A stretch of DNA of 64,000 nucleotides from Leishmania donovani (taxonomy: Eukaryota > Euglenozoa > Kinetoplastea > Trypanosomatida > Trypanosomatidae), in NCBI RefSeq assembly GCF_000227135.1, contig NC_018250.1, positions 403,583 to 467,582 on the forward strand, written 5' to 3'. Made by a program: the position numbers and the translations under genes. The notes beneath the pieces were generated by a model. That model worked only from the letters and a program-made list of their open reading frames with translations. It was not told the DNA's origin and ran no database searches. This document shows positions 21,749-31,890 of this stretch, piece after piece. Position 1 is the first letter of the stretch, and every line of letters starts with the position of its first letter.

Positions 21749-23332
21749 TTACGGGGCGATGCTTGCGTGCGAGAGCGCAGAGCGCTTCCTGTCGGTGCCG
21801 CCGCCGATGAGCTTCGGGCAGCAGCAGCAGAAACTTACCGTGATGATGATGGCGACAAGAGACGCGCCGATGATCAGGACTGACATGACAATAATCCCGA
21901 TTATATATTTGTTCAGCCGGACTCTGTAGTCGTAGCTGATGCTTGTTGTGGCGATCGAGCCCGGCGAGGCCTTATAGGAAGCCGCCAACAAAATCGACTG
22001 GGATGCCGTTGCAGGTGGCCGCTTCGTGTACTCCGCGACCGGACCGCCGCCCGAGATGTAGAGGGCTTGCGTCGCGCTGTAGTTGGCCTGCAACAGCAGC
22101 GGTGACACCTCCTCAGGCGACCACGGGTGATTAGAGATCATCGTTATGCCCTGCAGAACACGGCAGAGCACCTGCAGTCCACCAACGTTCACCGAATCAT
22201 TCGGCAACGTCTTGGCGGAGGTAACAAAGGCCCTGTTCAGGAAGGTGCGACGATGGAGTCTGTCCTCAATCGCCTCCTCGATCGATTTCGAGACGGCGTC
22301 GCGGCTTTTCTCCCACACTTGGCCCCACCTGTCGGCATCACCGCTGAACACGAGAAGGTAATCGCCCGTTTCATTGGCCAGCACCTCAAAGATTCTATCT
22401 GGGTCATTGGCGCCGTTGCCTTCGAATGGGTTACCAAGCGGCGGCGTCCGTGCGTGCACCATGGTGGGGAGGAGGTCCGAGTAAGCCTTGAGAGTCGGGT
22501 AGGTGTCCATCACGGTATTCATGTACCTGTTAAACAGAGGCATCCTAGACTTCATCGCGAACGCTCTGAGGTCGGACGGCGTACTCGGCGTTACCTCGGC
22601 TTCGGGGAAAGCCCAGACGTTGTACGACACGTACCAACTCGACACGTTCACTTCGTTTGTCAACGGAGTTGCTTCGATGAGGTAATTCCTCAGGGTGGAG
22701 TCCACGGCGTCCTGGATGTCCATTTGCAGTGGGTACATGAAGGCATCGACGCTTATAGCATTTTGGGTCATGAGCGTACCGAGAAGCAGCTGCCAGAAAA
22801 ACGTCGACCCCGACACCGGCAGCAGCACCGGTCCGACGGCTTGCATGGACGGCGGCCCATCAGCCGCCAGTGCCTCTACCGCTGCGTCGAAACCCACGGA
22901 CTGGAAGATCTTGTTGATGGTGCGAAGATCGGAGCTGCGCAGCGCCCAAAGCACCTCTTCCTTGCTTAACCGTGTCATCGCAGTGAACTGAGCATAAGCC
23001 CCGTAGGCCGGACCACTGGCCCACGCCTTCTGCGGCGTCACGGGTTTCAGAGACGTCACGAAGACTACTGCTTTGCTGTCGGCAGCTCGAATTGCAGAAA
23101 CGAAATCTGCCGTCACCGCCTGAATCATGGCCAAGTGTGTCCTCGGGTCACTCACGATGACACTCCACACCGACGCCGGCGCGCTCAGCCATGCGTTCGC
23201 TTGTATTTCGGCTTCTTCGGCACAAGCAGCGTGCACGCACAGAAACAGGAGAATCAAGGCGAGAAATCGGAGAAGCAGCAGCTGCGGCGGTCGCACCGCG
23301 CAGCCCCAACCACGTCGTTGGCACGTCTTCAT
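21749..23332 (-). CDS. Type I membrane protein, unknown function
   Basis: An uninterrupted 527-residue frame from an ATG at 23332. A signal peptide is clear (hydrophobic LLLLRFLALILLFLCVHAAC, cleavage likely after the Ala-rich stretch). The lumenal/extracellular domain follows, with sequons NVS, NET, NDS and NYS, then one transmembrane helix at about 478-505 (IIGIIVMSVLIIGASLVAII) and a CCCC cluster that may be palmitoylated. Residues about 327-360 match the paralogue at 13.2-14.4 kb (FSG..DRW, KSRD.VS, AIE). No catalytic motif is recognised. The cytoplasmic tail is only about 20 residues here, but the DNA beyond the TAA still looks coding, so this may be a truncated or decaying allele. In a 3'-UTR position about 3 kb downstream lies SIDER2 copy A. 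Confidence 0.75.
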   Translation of the reverse strand: MKTCQRRGWGCAVRPPQLLLLRFLALILLFLCVHAACAEEAEIQANAWLSAPASVWSVIVSDPRTHLAMIQAVTADFVSAIRAADSKAVVFVTSLKPVTPQKAWASGPAYGAYAQFTAMTRLSKEEVLWALRSSDLRTINKIFQSVGFDAAVEALAADGPPSMQAVGPVLLPVSGSTFFWQLLLGTLMTQNAISVDAFMYPLQMDIQDAVDSTLRNYLIEATPLTNEVNVSSWYVSYNVWAFPEAEVTPSTPSDLRAFAMKSRMPLFNRYMNTVMDTYPTLKAYSDLLPTMVHARTPPLGNPFEGNGANDPDRIFEVLANETGDYLLVFSGDADRWGQVWEKSRDAVSKSIEEAIEDRLHRRTFLNRAFVTSAKTLPNDSVNVGGLQVLCRVLQGITMISNHPWSPEEVSPLLLQANYSATQALYISGGGPVAEYTKRPPATASQSILLAASYKASPGSIATTSISYDYRVRLNKYIIGIIVMSVLIIGASLVAIIITVSFCCCCPKLIGGGTDRKRSALSHASIAP

Positions 23333-23339
23333 GATGGTC

Positions 23340-23377
<38 letters not shown>

Positions 23378-24305
23378 CTTCGTTTTGGTGTTGCCGTTCT
23401 GCTTTGCTTCTCTGCTGCTGCGGCGGCGGTAGGTCGTTTATATCGGCCTATCACGCCTGTCGGTGTGTGCGCGTGTCTCTGAGATGGTGTACAGGTGCAG
23501 AGCGATGCACAACACGCGCAAAGCCAATAAGAAAAACGAGGAAGAGGGAAGGGCGCGTAAACAAGTATACGCCAAGCGAGCACGCAAGACGAAATCGTTT
23601 ACTCGACGTCCCACAGTGTTTCGTCGGCCTGGCTGATGAAACAGCGGGAGTGGTGGTGGGTAGGAAGAGGGCTTTAAGTTGTCGCTGGCGCGCCAAAGAG
23701 GGGATTTGTGGAGCTTCCTCCTTCTCTTTCGTTGCGCGCCCCCGCATCGCCGCGTGAGGTACAGGGACGAGAACGCGCAGGTAGTGAGGTGAGAACAAAC
23801 AAAAATTTTGACCGAAGCACATGTGTGCCGAAGTGGATAGCGTGCATGGAGGTGGTGGTGGATAAAAGAGAGAAGACGAGGGGGGGGGGGGTGGAGATGA
23901 GGGTGTAAGGCAGTACACGCCGAAAAGGGGGAGAGCCATCCGAGTAGCATGGGAGCAGAGGCGTGCAGGCGTGCTTGATCACGGTGACCGCGCGCACACA
24001 TGAAAAGAGCGGAAGAGGAGATGATGAGTTCGTCACGCAACCATATTTGTTCACGCTTCCGGCGTACCTTTTTGCTTTGCTCGATACATTCGCGTTTTTG
24101 GGGGAGGGGGAGGGGGAAGGAAGGCGCACTTCCCAGCCGAAGGTACGCAACGGGACGCGTGCGTCGTGAGAGCCGCAGCGGGGGAGGGGAGAGTGGAGCG
24201 AGGCGGTGGAGAAGCTAAAACCACGAAACAGTAGCAAAAGAAGGCGAAGTAAAAAATGTGCGGCCTGGCCCCTGCCGTCGGCCCCCTGCCACAGTCCTCT
24301 CCTTC
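23333..24305. other. Intergenic region
   Basis: No gene is seen. It starts with a long (TG)n directly upstream of the membrane protein ATG, then has purine-rich patches (23870-23900, 24100-24130), which are pyrimidine tracts on the transcribed strand. Confidence 0.55.
23342..23375. repeat. (TG)17 microsatellite
   Basis: An uninterrupted dinucleotide run of about 34 bases beginning 10 bases upstream of the membrane-protein ATG, that is inside its 5' UTR as (CA)n on the transcribed strand. It should be highly length-polymorphic. Confidence 0.9.
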
Positions 24306-27204
24306 TTAGGCAGCAGCCGACAGTGCGCACCTTGTTGAGCTGACCCGTATCATGCGCTCCAGCTCCCATAGGATCGTCTGCCGCTCCTCTCGCCTAAAAC
24401 CGGCGATCTGAAGAATCGCCTCCTGATCGCCACCACCCCAGCGCCACAGCTCTGCTATGGTGGGGAGTCGGTGAACGCGCAGGCGCATGCCCACCTCCTG
24501 CAGAAGAGGCGTGAGCAGTGGCGGGTATAGGAGTAAGTCCCCATCGTCATGGCGATCGCGCTCAGGGTGCTCGTGAGAATGCGAGCGCCGAGGTGGTGAA
24601 GTTCTCCTTGAATGCCCCATCGACGGCGTCCCCGTGCGATGGTCGCTTGCCGTCCGATGATGCAAGAGACCATCGTGGTCTGAGCTGCGTGTTCGCGCAC
24701 CATTCTCAACATCGGTGGTGACGTCCTCGTGCACGTGCGAGTCCACCAAGCCGTTCCTGCCTTCCATATGAACGCGCGACGCGTCAGCGGCGCCTTCACT
24801 GGAGCCGTGCGCACAAGCGGCAGCCACGGCCGAATTTGCACAGGAGAACGTACTTTGCTCTGAGGCACGAGACGGCAGTCGGGCGTGGTGCAGCGGCGCA
24901 GACTCAGCCTGAAACCCCCCCCCTCCCTCCGCTGCCCCGTCGGCGTGGTCGTTCAACTGCCACCGCTGCCCACGCTTCTTCGTCGTCGTCGCCATCATTA
25001 TCGCCGCAGCTCGCGTCGGTCGAGGAGCACCGATGGTCGAGCGTCACCTCTGTCTCTTCCTCTGCGTACACGGCCACGTCAGTGCCCACTCACGACGCGC
25101 CTCTGCCGGCGCTTTCCCTTTTGGCCCATGCGCCTCTCGGGCCAAGGCCCTCGACAAGCAGACCCTCCTCCGCCTCTCCCACGCCCTGCAGCACCGCGTT
25201 CAGCCCTCGCACCGACGTCTTGTGCAGCGGTGCATGCTCTGCCCAATACAAGCGTCGCTCATCTGGGCGGAGAGGCAGCCCGGTGACGCGACGGGTGGAA
25301 TGCAGCTGCGCAGACCGCGCCGTTGCGCGCGCCCTGCGCTGCTGGGCAAGTCCGCTGAGCTTGTCGGCCCAAGCGAACGCCCCACTTCTGATCTGTCGCT
25401 TCGTCGCTACGGAGCTGGAGTTGGCTCGTGCATCCATCGAGGCGTGAGGGCCACCATCGCCGTGGCGGTAAGACACCACCCTTGCCGCAGCTTCCGCCGC
25501 CATGGACTGCAGATATACAGCCGGCACCTCATTTGGCTTTCGTGGCAGTCCCGATATGGGGTCGTACAGCTCACTTGGACGCGAGGCTCTGACACGCAGC
25601 CGCGCTGTCGTGTGCATCAGACTAGCGCCGCCACCGCCACCGCCGCCGTCCGCCCGCTCCACGATCGACTCCCTCAAGGCGCCTCGCACGCGATCGTAGC
25701 GTGCGCTCAGCGGGCCGTGCCGCAGCTGCGCCGGGTCAATACCCGTCTCGGCAGCTACAGCTTGTCTATACGCAGCCAGCGTAGGTGCAGACGCGTGGTT
25801 GCTGGCACCGTATATCAGAGAGCACGGGACGGCATTGACAGCGCACTCAATGGCGTGTCAGTCCGCCGCCGTCTGCGGCAGCGCCGCAAGACCATTTCAG
25901 TTTGCCTGCACCGGTACCGCCTTCCCCGCGCCGCGTTGTGGAACAGCGAAGCCGGAAGGGTGGTTGAAGCTCTCCTGGTACACGCGAAGGCGGCATGTGG
26001 ACGCAGCGGTGGTGGCCAGCACGTTGTTGAACACCACGCGTCGTGGCATCGCCTCCGTGTCGCTGTCGGACGCTGTCTCCATTGACGACGAGGTGGTGCA
26101 CAAGGTGCCCCGCGGTCGCACCGAATCCACGGATGGAGACGTAGAGAAGACACCATTGAAAAGAGCATATCGAGAAGACATACATCCGGACTGCCGTCCA
26201 AGCCGGTGAACCGGAGCACATGCACCGCGAAGCCCGAGACCAGCCCTCGAGCTCCTTGTCTCAGCATCACCAAGGCGATACGCGCCAGGGTTCACAAACC
26301 CCAGCGGTGACGCACCCCCATCTGCCTCCTGCAGCTTGTTCAACGAGGTGTTGAGGTGCGCCTGCAACCGGGCGGAGGGCGAACGAGGCCGTGGTAGACA
26401 GCCCTTGATCGCGCTACGCGCGCGTGATCGCAGCGTCGGCGGAGCCGGTGTCGATGGCCATGGCAGCCGGTGCTCCTCGCCGAGTCCTCGCTCTGCCTGT
26501 CCTGTGTGAGGCGTTACGTCGTCAGCGCCGGCCCTCCGCTGAAGCATGGAACGGGAAAAATGGTGAGTCGAACCTCTCACGAGAAGATCACTGTCTGCCT
26601 CTATTCCTCCAGGCAGCCACCACGGCGGCGTCGGATATCGCTGCCCGGCTCTGTCCAGGCGATGATGGTGAAGCTGTTCAGCTAGGCATGCCTCCGGTGT
26701 AACCGCGTGCGTGGAGGATGACGGCACTTGTCGGTGCTGCCGTGAGGTTTTGGAGAGCGGCATTGAGGCTTTCGTACTAATACCAACCGACGAAGAGCTG
26801 TGCATATGAGACCCGGAAGGATTACGCAACGGCCCCTCAGGTGATGCCGCCGCCGCTGTGTGCCGCTCCCGCACTGCTGCCTGTTCACAATCGCGAACAC
26901 GCGTAGGCCGCTGGCTGCAGTAAAGGACAGCAGCGGGCGAGGATCGCCCATCTGTGACAGGGGAGTCTCTTTCCACAGGGCATTGTGAGTCCAGTGCAAA
27001 AGAAGGGAGCAGCTTCGAGGAACGGGGACACGGCGCACAGAGCATCACCCCCGCCGAAGCATCCACGTAGCGTTCTTGATTCGGCAGGGACGAAGATACG
27101 ACGGCATTAAGTACGTGCGGTGCCGTGGAGACCGGCGCCGCAGCGGGACGGGCTGCGCTCGAGGCGTGCACGCGGCCACTGTGCTCTCTCAGCAGCCGAC
27201 CCAT
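24306..27204 (-). pseudogene. Degenerate long gene, unknown function: three in-frame TGA and one frameshift
   Basis: From an ATG at 27204 one frame keeps a coding look for about 2.3 kb, interrupted only by TGA at 25897-25899, 25858-25860 and 25090-25092. The sequences between and after the stops are clearly protein-like (for example YDPISGLPRKPNEVPAVYLQ and VAVYAEEETEVTLDHRCSST). At a run of nine C (24915-24923) the coding look passes to another frame, which runs to a TAA at 24306. That final part ends in a compact helical segment (LPTIAELWRWGGGDQEAILQ, then an Arg/Glu-rich helix) that could be a small SAM- or UBA-like domain (inference). An intact product would be about 960 residues. The rest is low-complexity Ser/Arg/Pro-rich sequence typical of trypanosomatid hypothetical proteins. 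Because TGA terminates normal genes in this window, read-through is less likely than pseudogenisation. Confidence 0.6.
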
Positions 27205-28428
27205 GCGCCACTAAAGTGAGGGAAAGAGCGAGAAGGTGAAAGATCGGCAACCACAGCAACAAGGAGCGCCGTCGGCGACAGGGTGCCGAAGGCGGGAGAG
27301 GAAGAAGCCGCACAAAGCCGCCCAGAGGTCTACACAGACAAGAGACACAAAAAAATCCACAACAAGCAGGGGCGCAGCAAGAGGCAGCTTGTGTGTGTGT
27401 GTGTGTGAAAAGCGGGCTGGCGCGTGCGTGTATCTGTATCCGTGCATATATATATATATATATGAGCGCGTCCTCGATAAAGTGCGTGTATATCTAGGGC
27501 ATCTAGTCTAGTTGTGCACAAGTTGGAGAACAAGCGAAGTGCCTGCGTATGTGCAGGTACACAGGCAGAGGGAGAGGGGGGCACGCACCCACTCCTACAG
27601 GCTTCAAATTCAATGGAAAAAGAACGCACCACTGTGGGGCTGAGTCGAGGAGGGGGAGGTAGAGAGGGTGAGCCAAGTGAAGGGTCACTCGCGAACAAAA
27701 GCGTGTGCTGTGATGATATGTGCACGGTGTGGTTGGGTGTGTCGTTTTCCAGTGGCGGGGGAACGCACACGCAGCCGGCGACGGCATCGAGGAGGCAAAA
27801 TCGAAGAAAAAAATAAGCGGCATTCATGTACATGTGTGTGTGTGTCAGGGATGCACGGAGGCGCAGCAGAAGGGGATGAATGCGAGATCACGGGAGTGTA
27901 AGCATAGCAGGAAGAAGACACACGCGCTCGCGCGTGTGCTGAATCGAGTCTCCCTCGGCATATCTTTACTATCCAAAAGTGCACACGCACGAAAACACAA
28001 CCGCATAGCCAAGGAGAGGGAGGTGAGAAGGGAGGGGTGGGCGTTGTTCAACAACAACACGCAACACCAGAAGCATCTGATGTTTCCAGCCTTGCTCTCG
28101 GGAGGGGTAGAAGAATGGGACAGGGGTGCGGCCGCTGTTGCCACCCCGCTCCTCCCGTCCGCCACCGCCCCTCCCCGATCGTCCCTCCACCTCAGAAGAT
28201 TTCATTTCGTCGGTGGAAACTCGGTGTGCAGCTTGCAGCTCTGTGACGATATTGAAAACGCGTGCAGGCAACGGACCTTAGCGCATCACATCTCCTCCAA
28301 CTTTCGCGTTCTACTCCGCGCGCTCACTCGCGAACCGAACGACTCTCTCTCTGTCTGTCTCTCTCCCTCGTGCACCGCAGCCTTGGAGAAGGGCGGAAGA
28401 GCTCTTTCTTCTCGGCGATGCCCGTCGC
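27205..28428. other. Intergenic region
   Basis: About 1.2 kb without a supported gene. It holds (TG)n at 27389-27407 and (AT)n at 27446-27464. Purine-rich blocks at 27560-27670 give pyrimidine tracts on the transcribed strand. It is the 3' region of the TPR-like gene and the 5' region of the degenerate locus. Confidence 0.55.
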
Positions 28429-31365
28429 TCACCGTTGCTGTCGCGGCTCCATCATCTGCAGCTGCCGCAGGAGCTCCCTGTCGCGCGGTTCCACTTCAGC
28501 CGGTCGCATATCCGGCTGCTGTGCGATAAAGCGAATCGGCCCGTCCCGAAGCGGACGCGGCTCCTTGTCGATGGGCATTGAATACGTCGTCGCCTGCTCC
28601 ATGCGCTCGAGGAACTCTTTCATGGCGCGCCCCGTCTCCTCAACCAGGTCCTGTGCCTCCGGTGTCTGCTCATCCAGTGCCGCAATCTCGGCAGCCGTTG
28701 CGATCATGTCGGCCTCGCTTGCCCCTTCCTCCACCATGTAAGACATGAGCCGGTAGCGATCCATCATGCGGTCGCACAGCTCGTAGCGGTGCGCGGCCTT
28801 GTAGAAGTTCGCCAGCGTAACGATGACCCGCACGTTGAACGGCTCCAGCTCCATCGCGCGGCGGGCAGCGATAATGGCGTCGCTAAGGTTTCGCTTTGGG
28901 TCTTCCTTGTGCATCAGCAGCGCTAGCGTCTCCCACGGCGCGGCGCACGTCGGGAATTCAGCCATGGCCTCCATGCACAGCCGCCGCCCGAGTGCTGGCG
29001 AGTCGTGCGCGCGGTCGCTCACGTACTGGAAAAAGGCCTCGCGGTAGTTGGCGTCCTGATCGTCGAGGACGTCTGGCGGCTCGCTGAGCCGGCTGCTCTC
29101 TGTCGGCGGCACCCCCTCAGCAATGTCTTTAGGGGCCGCAGCAGCACCGCGACGCGCGTTGGCTGCCTGAGGTAGCAGTGCGCCTGCCTCCGTAGCACGT
29201 CCCTGCGCCTCCACCTCGGCTGTCGCAGCCGCCGTGGGCCTCGTTGCAGAGGCACTGAGCATGCTGTTGCACTCGGCATGCAACGACGACGGCGCAGACG
29301 ATCTCAGAGTCACGCTCGACGACGCACACACACGAGCGCGGTGCACAGACGAGTTTGCCCGATAGAGCTGCATCAGCCGCTCGCAAATTTTGTAGCTTTC
29401 ATGCACGCGGCCAGCGCTGCGAAGTGCAGAGTGCAGCTTAACGAGCGTGAAGAAGTGGAATCGGGTCGACTCAGGCAGCATTTCATGAATGCGGCGCGCC
29501 ATCAGCGCCTTCAGAAACGCGATCACAAGGGAGAGCGCGAACGTGCGAGCCTTCGGGGAGATGTCGGCCGAGTCGAAGCGCACGGCGAAGTGCTGCTCAT
29601 CGACAGCGCGGAAAAGCGCTTCGAGCAGTCGACATGCGTAGTCGCGGTCGAGGACCCGCACAATGGGCCCCATCGCTTCGATGAAAAACCGCGACGCGGC
29701 GCCCTCGCCGTCGGACGAGCACTTCTGCGCGGCCGCCTCGACGATGAGATCGGACAAGAGGGACAGCGCCACCTCCACTGGGGCGACCTGAGGTAGCGTC
29801 GTGTAGGCTGGCGTTGGCCTGCGGGCAGCACCCGTGCCAGCCGTCGTCGCCACGGCGTCCGCGGGAGACACTGACGAGGATGGTGACGAAGATGGTTGTT
29901 GCGGTGTAGACTTTGACGCCGCAGCAGCGTCCGGGCTCACTGTCGCGCAAGGCTCCTCGGCGCAATGGGCGTCGACAGCCGGCACCTTATTGGATGCAGA
30001 GGCAGGATGCAGCCGCCCCTCCTCCGCCGCCTTGGTGTACTCCTTGGCCAGGTAGTCTAGCAGCACGCGTATCCGCGGTACCCATCCCTCGATGCCCGTG
30101 TACAGCTCCAGTAGTGACTCCATGGCGTCCACATTCGTGACATCGTCGGCCAAGATGTCGTAGAGCATCATCTCCGCCTCATCACACCGCTCCAGCCGGC
30201 GGTACGTGAGGCCCAAAAGGTAGCGCACGTGGTTCACATCAGCAGTCGTGATGATCGTCTTTTCGGGGATCAGCGCCTCAGGCGGCAGCTCCTCCGCCTC
30301 CACGGCTTGTGACAAGTATGCGTCATCCGTCTCGTGCACAGGTGCTTGTGGCGTGTCGCGGCCCGGTCGCTCGATGACCTCCGTGCCGTCCGCCTGTGGA
30401 ACCACGCGGTAAGCGGGTGTGCTGGGCACGTTGACCTGGAAAGCGTTCTCACGGTTCTGCAGGCGCTGCTGGCGCTGCTGCCACTTCAAGAGGAGTACCC
30501 GCTGCGTGCTCATCGGCTTCTCCACCTCCTGGCCGACCACCTTGAGAAGGGCACTTAGCTCCTCGAGCAGCGCGTCTGCCGCGTGCTGCAAGTCTGCCTG
30601 TGTGCTTGCCTTGCTAACTACCGTGTGCTTCAACTCTTGAATGCGCAGAGTTGTGTAGCCGGGGTAGGCCAGCTCCTCCCGCTCCAGCAGCTCACGCTCG
30701 CGCTCCAGCGCCTCCAATGTAGCGACTCCGACGCGGCTAACGCTGTCGTACCGCGGCATCGTCACGGGGTGCGCACGAGGGTCTTGTATGTAGCCCGACG
30801 GCGTATCGGCGAGGGTGTTGCGTACGATGTTGCGCTCGTAGCAGACACGCGTGGCACGCAGCAACCCAGGGCCAAGATCAAGGCCGCCTAGCAAATCTGT
30901 TAGCGCTACATGGCTACTGCGAAGTCTGCGCGCGGCGTCGTGGTGTGTGTTTCTATGCTGCTGCACCGCTGATCGCGATGCCGCACTGCGACTTCGCTGC
31001 CGCGAACGTAGGAGAACTTCCACAAGTGAGGCCACGAATGGAGACGGAGTTGGTGGTGACGATGATGCTGCTGCTTGTGCAACGGCGAGAGCGCTAGACC
31101 CTGTCATCGCTGGAAGCAAGGTGATGGGTGCACCAGGAGAGTAAAACCGCGAGCGGAGCCGGTCGCTCATTGTCACGAAGCTAGACGACCAGGCACTGAA
31201 CAGAGACGCTACACGCTGTGGCATCATAGAAGAACGAATGCGTAGGGTGGGTGAGGGAGGGGGAGATGAAGATGGGGTGGGCATGCAGGAGGACGGAGAT
31301 GCACACCAGGCTGGAAGAAATCGGCGGCTCGCCAGCGCCGACAGAGAGGTGAGACGCGCCGGCAT
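28429..31365 (-). CDS. Large TPR-like repeat protein, probably organellar
   Basis: An intact 978-residue frame from an ATG at 31365. The N-terminus is Arg/Ser/Ala-rich without acidic residues for about 50 positions (MPARLTSLSALASRRFLPAW), which fits a mitochondrial presequence. Helical-pair repeats of TPR type are visible at about residues 373-420 (RYLLGLTYRRLERCDEAEMM) and about 807-870 (DAIIAARRAMELEPFNVRVI), with the usual small/large residue spacing. A Ser/Thr/Pro linker separates them. Such proteins are scaffolds, often in trypanosomatid mitochondrial ribosome or RNA-processing complexes; that role is only inference here. No catalytic motif is seen. A later start at an internal Met is possible but unnecessary. 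Confidence 0.8.
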   Translation of the reverse strand: MPARLTSLSALASRRFLPAWCASPSSCMPTPSSSPPPSPTLRIRSSMMPQRVASLFSAWSSSFVTMSDRLRSRFYSPGAPITLLPAMTGSSALAVAQAAASSSPPTPSPFVASLVEVLLRSRQRSRSAASRSAVQQHRNTHHDAARRLRSSHVALTDLLGGLDLGPGLLRATRVCYERNIVRNTLADTPSGYIQDPRAHPVTMPRYDSVSRVGVATLEALERERELLEREELAYPGYTTLRIQELKHTVVSKASTQADLQHAADALLEELSALLKVVGQEVEKPMSTQRVLLLKWQQRQQRLQNRENAFQVNVPSTPAYRVVPQADGTEVIERPGRDTPQAPVHETDDAYLSQAVEAEELPPEALIPEKTIITTADVNHVRYLLGLTYRRLERCDEAEMMLYDILADDVTNVDAMESLLELYTGIEGWVPRIRVLLDYLAKEYTKAAEEGRLHPASASNKVPAVDAHCAEEPCATVSPDAAAASKSTPQQPSSSPSSSVSPADAVATTAGTGAARRPTPAYTTLPQVAPVEVALSLLSDLIVEAAAQKCSSDGEGAASRFFIEAMGPIVRVLDRDYACRLLEALFRAVDEQHFAVRFDSADISPKARTFALSLVIAFLKALMARRIHEMLPESTRFHFFTLVKLHSALRSAGRVHESYKICERLMQLYRANSSVHRARVCASSSVTLRSSAPSSLHAECNSMLSASATRPTAAATAEVEAQGRATEAGALLPQAANARRGAAAAPKDIAEGVPPTESSRLSEPPDVLDDQDANYREAFFQYVSDRAHDSPALGRRLCMEAMAEFPTCAAPWETLALLMHKEDPKRNLSDAIIAARRAMELEPFNVRVIVTLANFYKAAHRYELCDRMMDRYRLMSYMVEEGASEADMIATAAEIAALDEQTPEAQDLVEETGRAMKEFLERMEQATTYSMPIDKEPRPLRDGPIRFIAQQPDMRPAEVEPRDRELLRQLQMMEPRQQR

Positions 31366-31890
31366 GGCGGGTGTGAAGAGGCGTTTGCAGTGACAAGACG
31401 CATTACATGTGCTACAGACACACGCAGGGTCAAAGAGTTAGAGTCGAGGGGGAAACGAGGAATACGGGCGGAGCTGTTGAAGCACACGGGCGGAGTAGTT
31501 GGCTGATCGCCTGTGTTGCTTGCTTCACGTACGTGCCCGTGCACACAGGTGCACACTTCGCACACCGCGCTCTGTGCTTCGGTTAGGGATCTTCGTATTG
31601 GATGTCGTCGTCGTCGCGTCATACCGCCAAAGGAAAGCGAGGGAGGAAGAAGGGAGATGAGCCGAAAAGACAGTACGCACATGGCACGCGTGTGCAGAAG
31701 AGCACCAAAGGATAATACAAGCTGAGATGCGCAACGGCAGGGTTGGAATACACGAAGATCGGGTGCAAAACACATCAAGTGACCCCCCCCTCTTCTCCTC
31801 TTTCCTTGAGCGAAGAGGGAGGGAAAGCACCCACTAGAAACTTCCTCAGTGTTTCTACTGTGTCCAGCCTCGTTCCTGGTCCCTCCTCTT
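31366..31890. other. Short intergenic region
   Basis: 525 bp with no gene. A C-run (31785-31792) followed by a T/C-rich stretch lies on the plus strand. It comprises the 3' UTR of the quinone oxidoreductase and the 5' UTR of the TPR-like gene. Confidence 0.6.

Noticed and set aside
22127..22969. 280-codon plus-strand open frame
   Set aside because: It lies wholly antisense within the intact membrane protein gene and shows shadow-frame composition.
23342..23375. Tandem repeats considered as CRISPR or regulatory arrays
   Set aside because: These are simple dinucleotide microsatellites without spacers, common in trypanosomatid intergenic DNA.
24904..25897. Genetic-code change with TGA read as an amino acid
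   Set aside because: Intact genes in the window (TPR-like protein, giant phosphatase-like protein, small membrane protein) terminate at TGA, so TGA is a stop here.
25033..26085. 350-codon plus-strand open frame
   Set aside because: It is antisense to the degenerate minus-strand gene, and its Arg/His-rich composition is typical of a shadow frame in GC-rich DNA.
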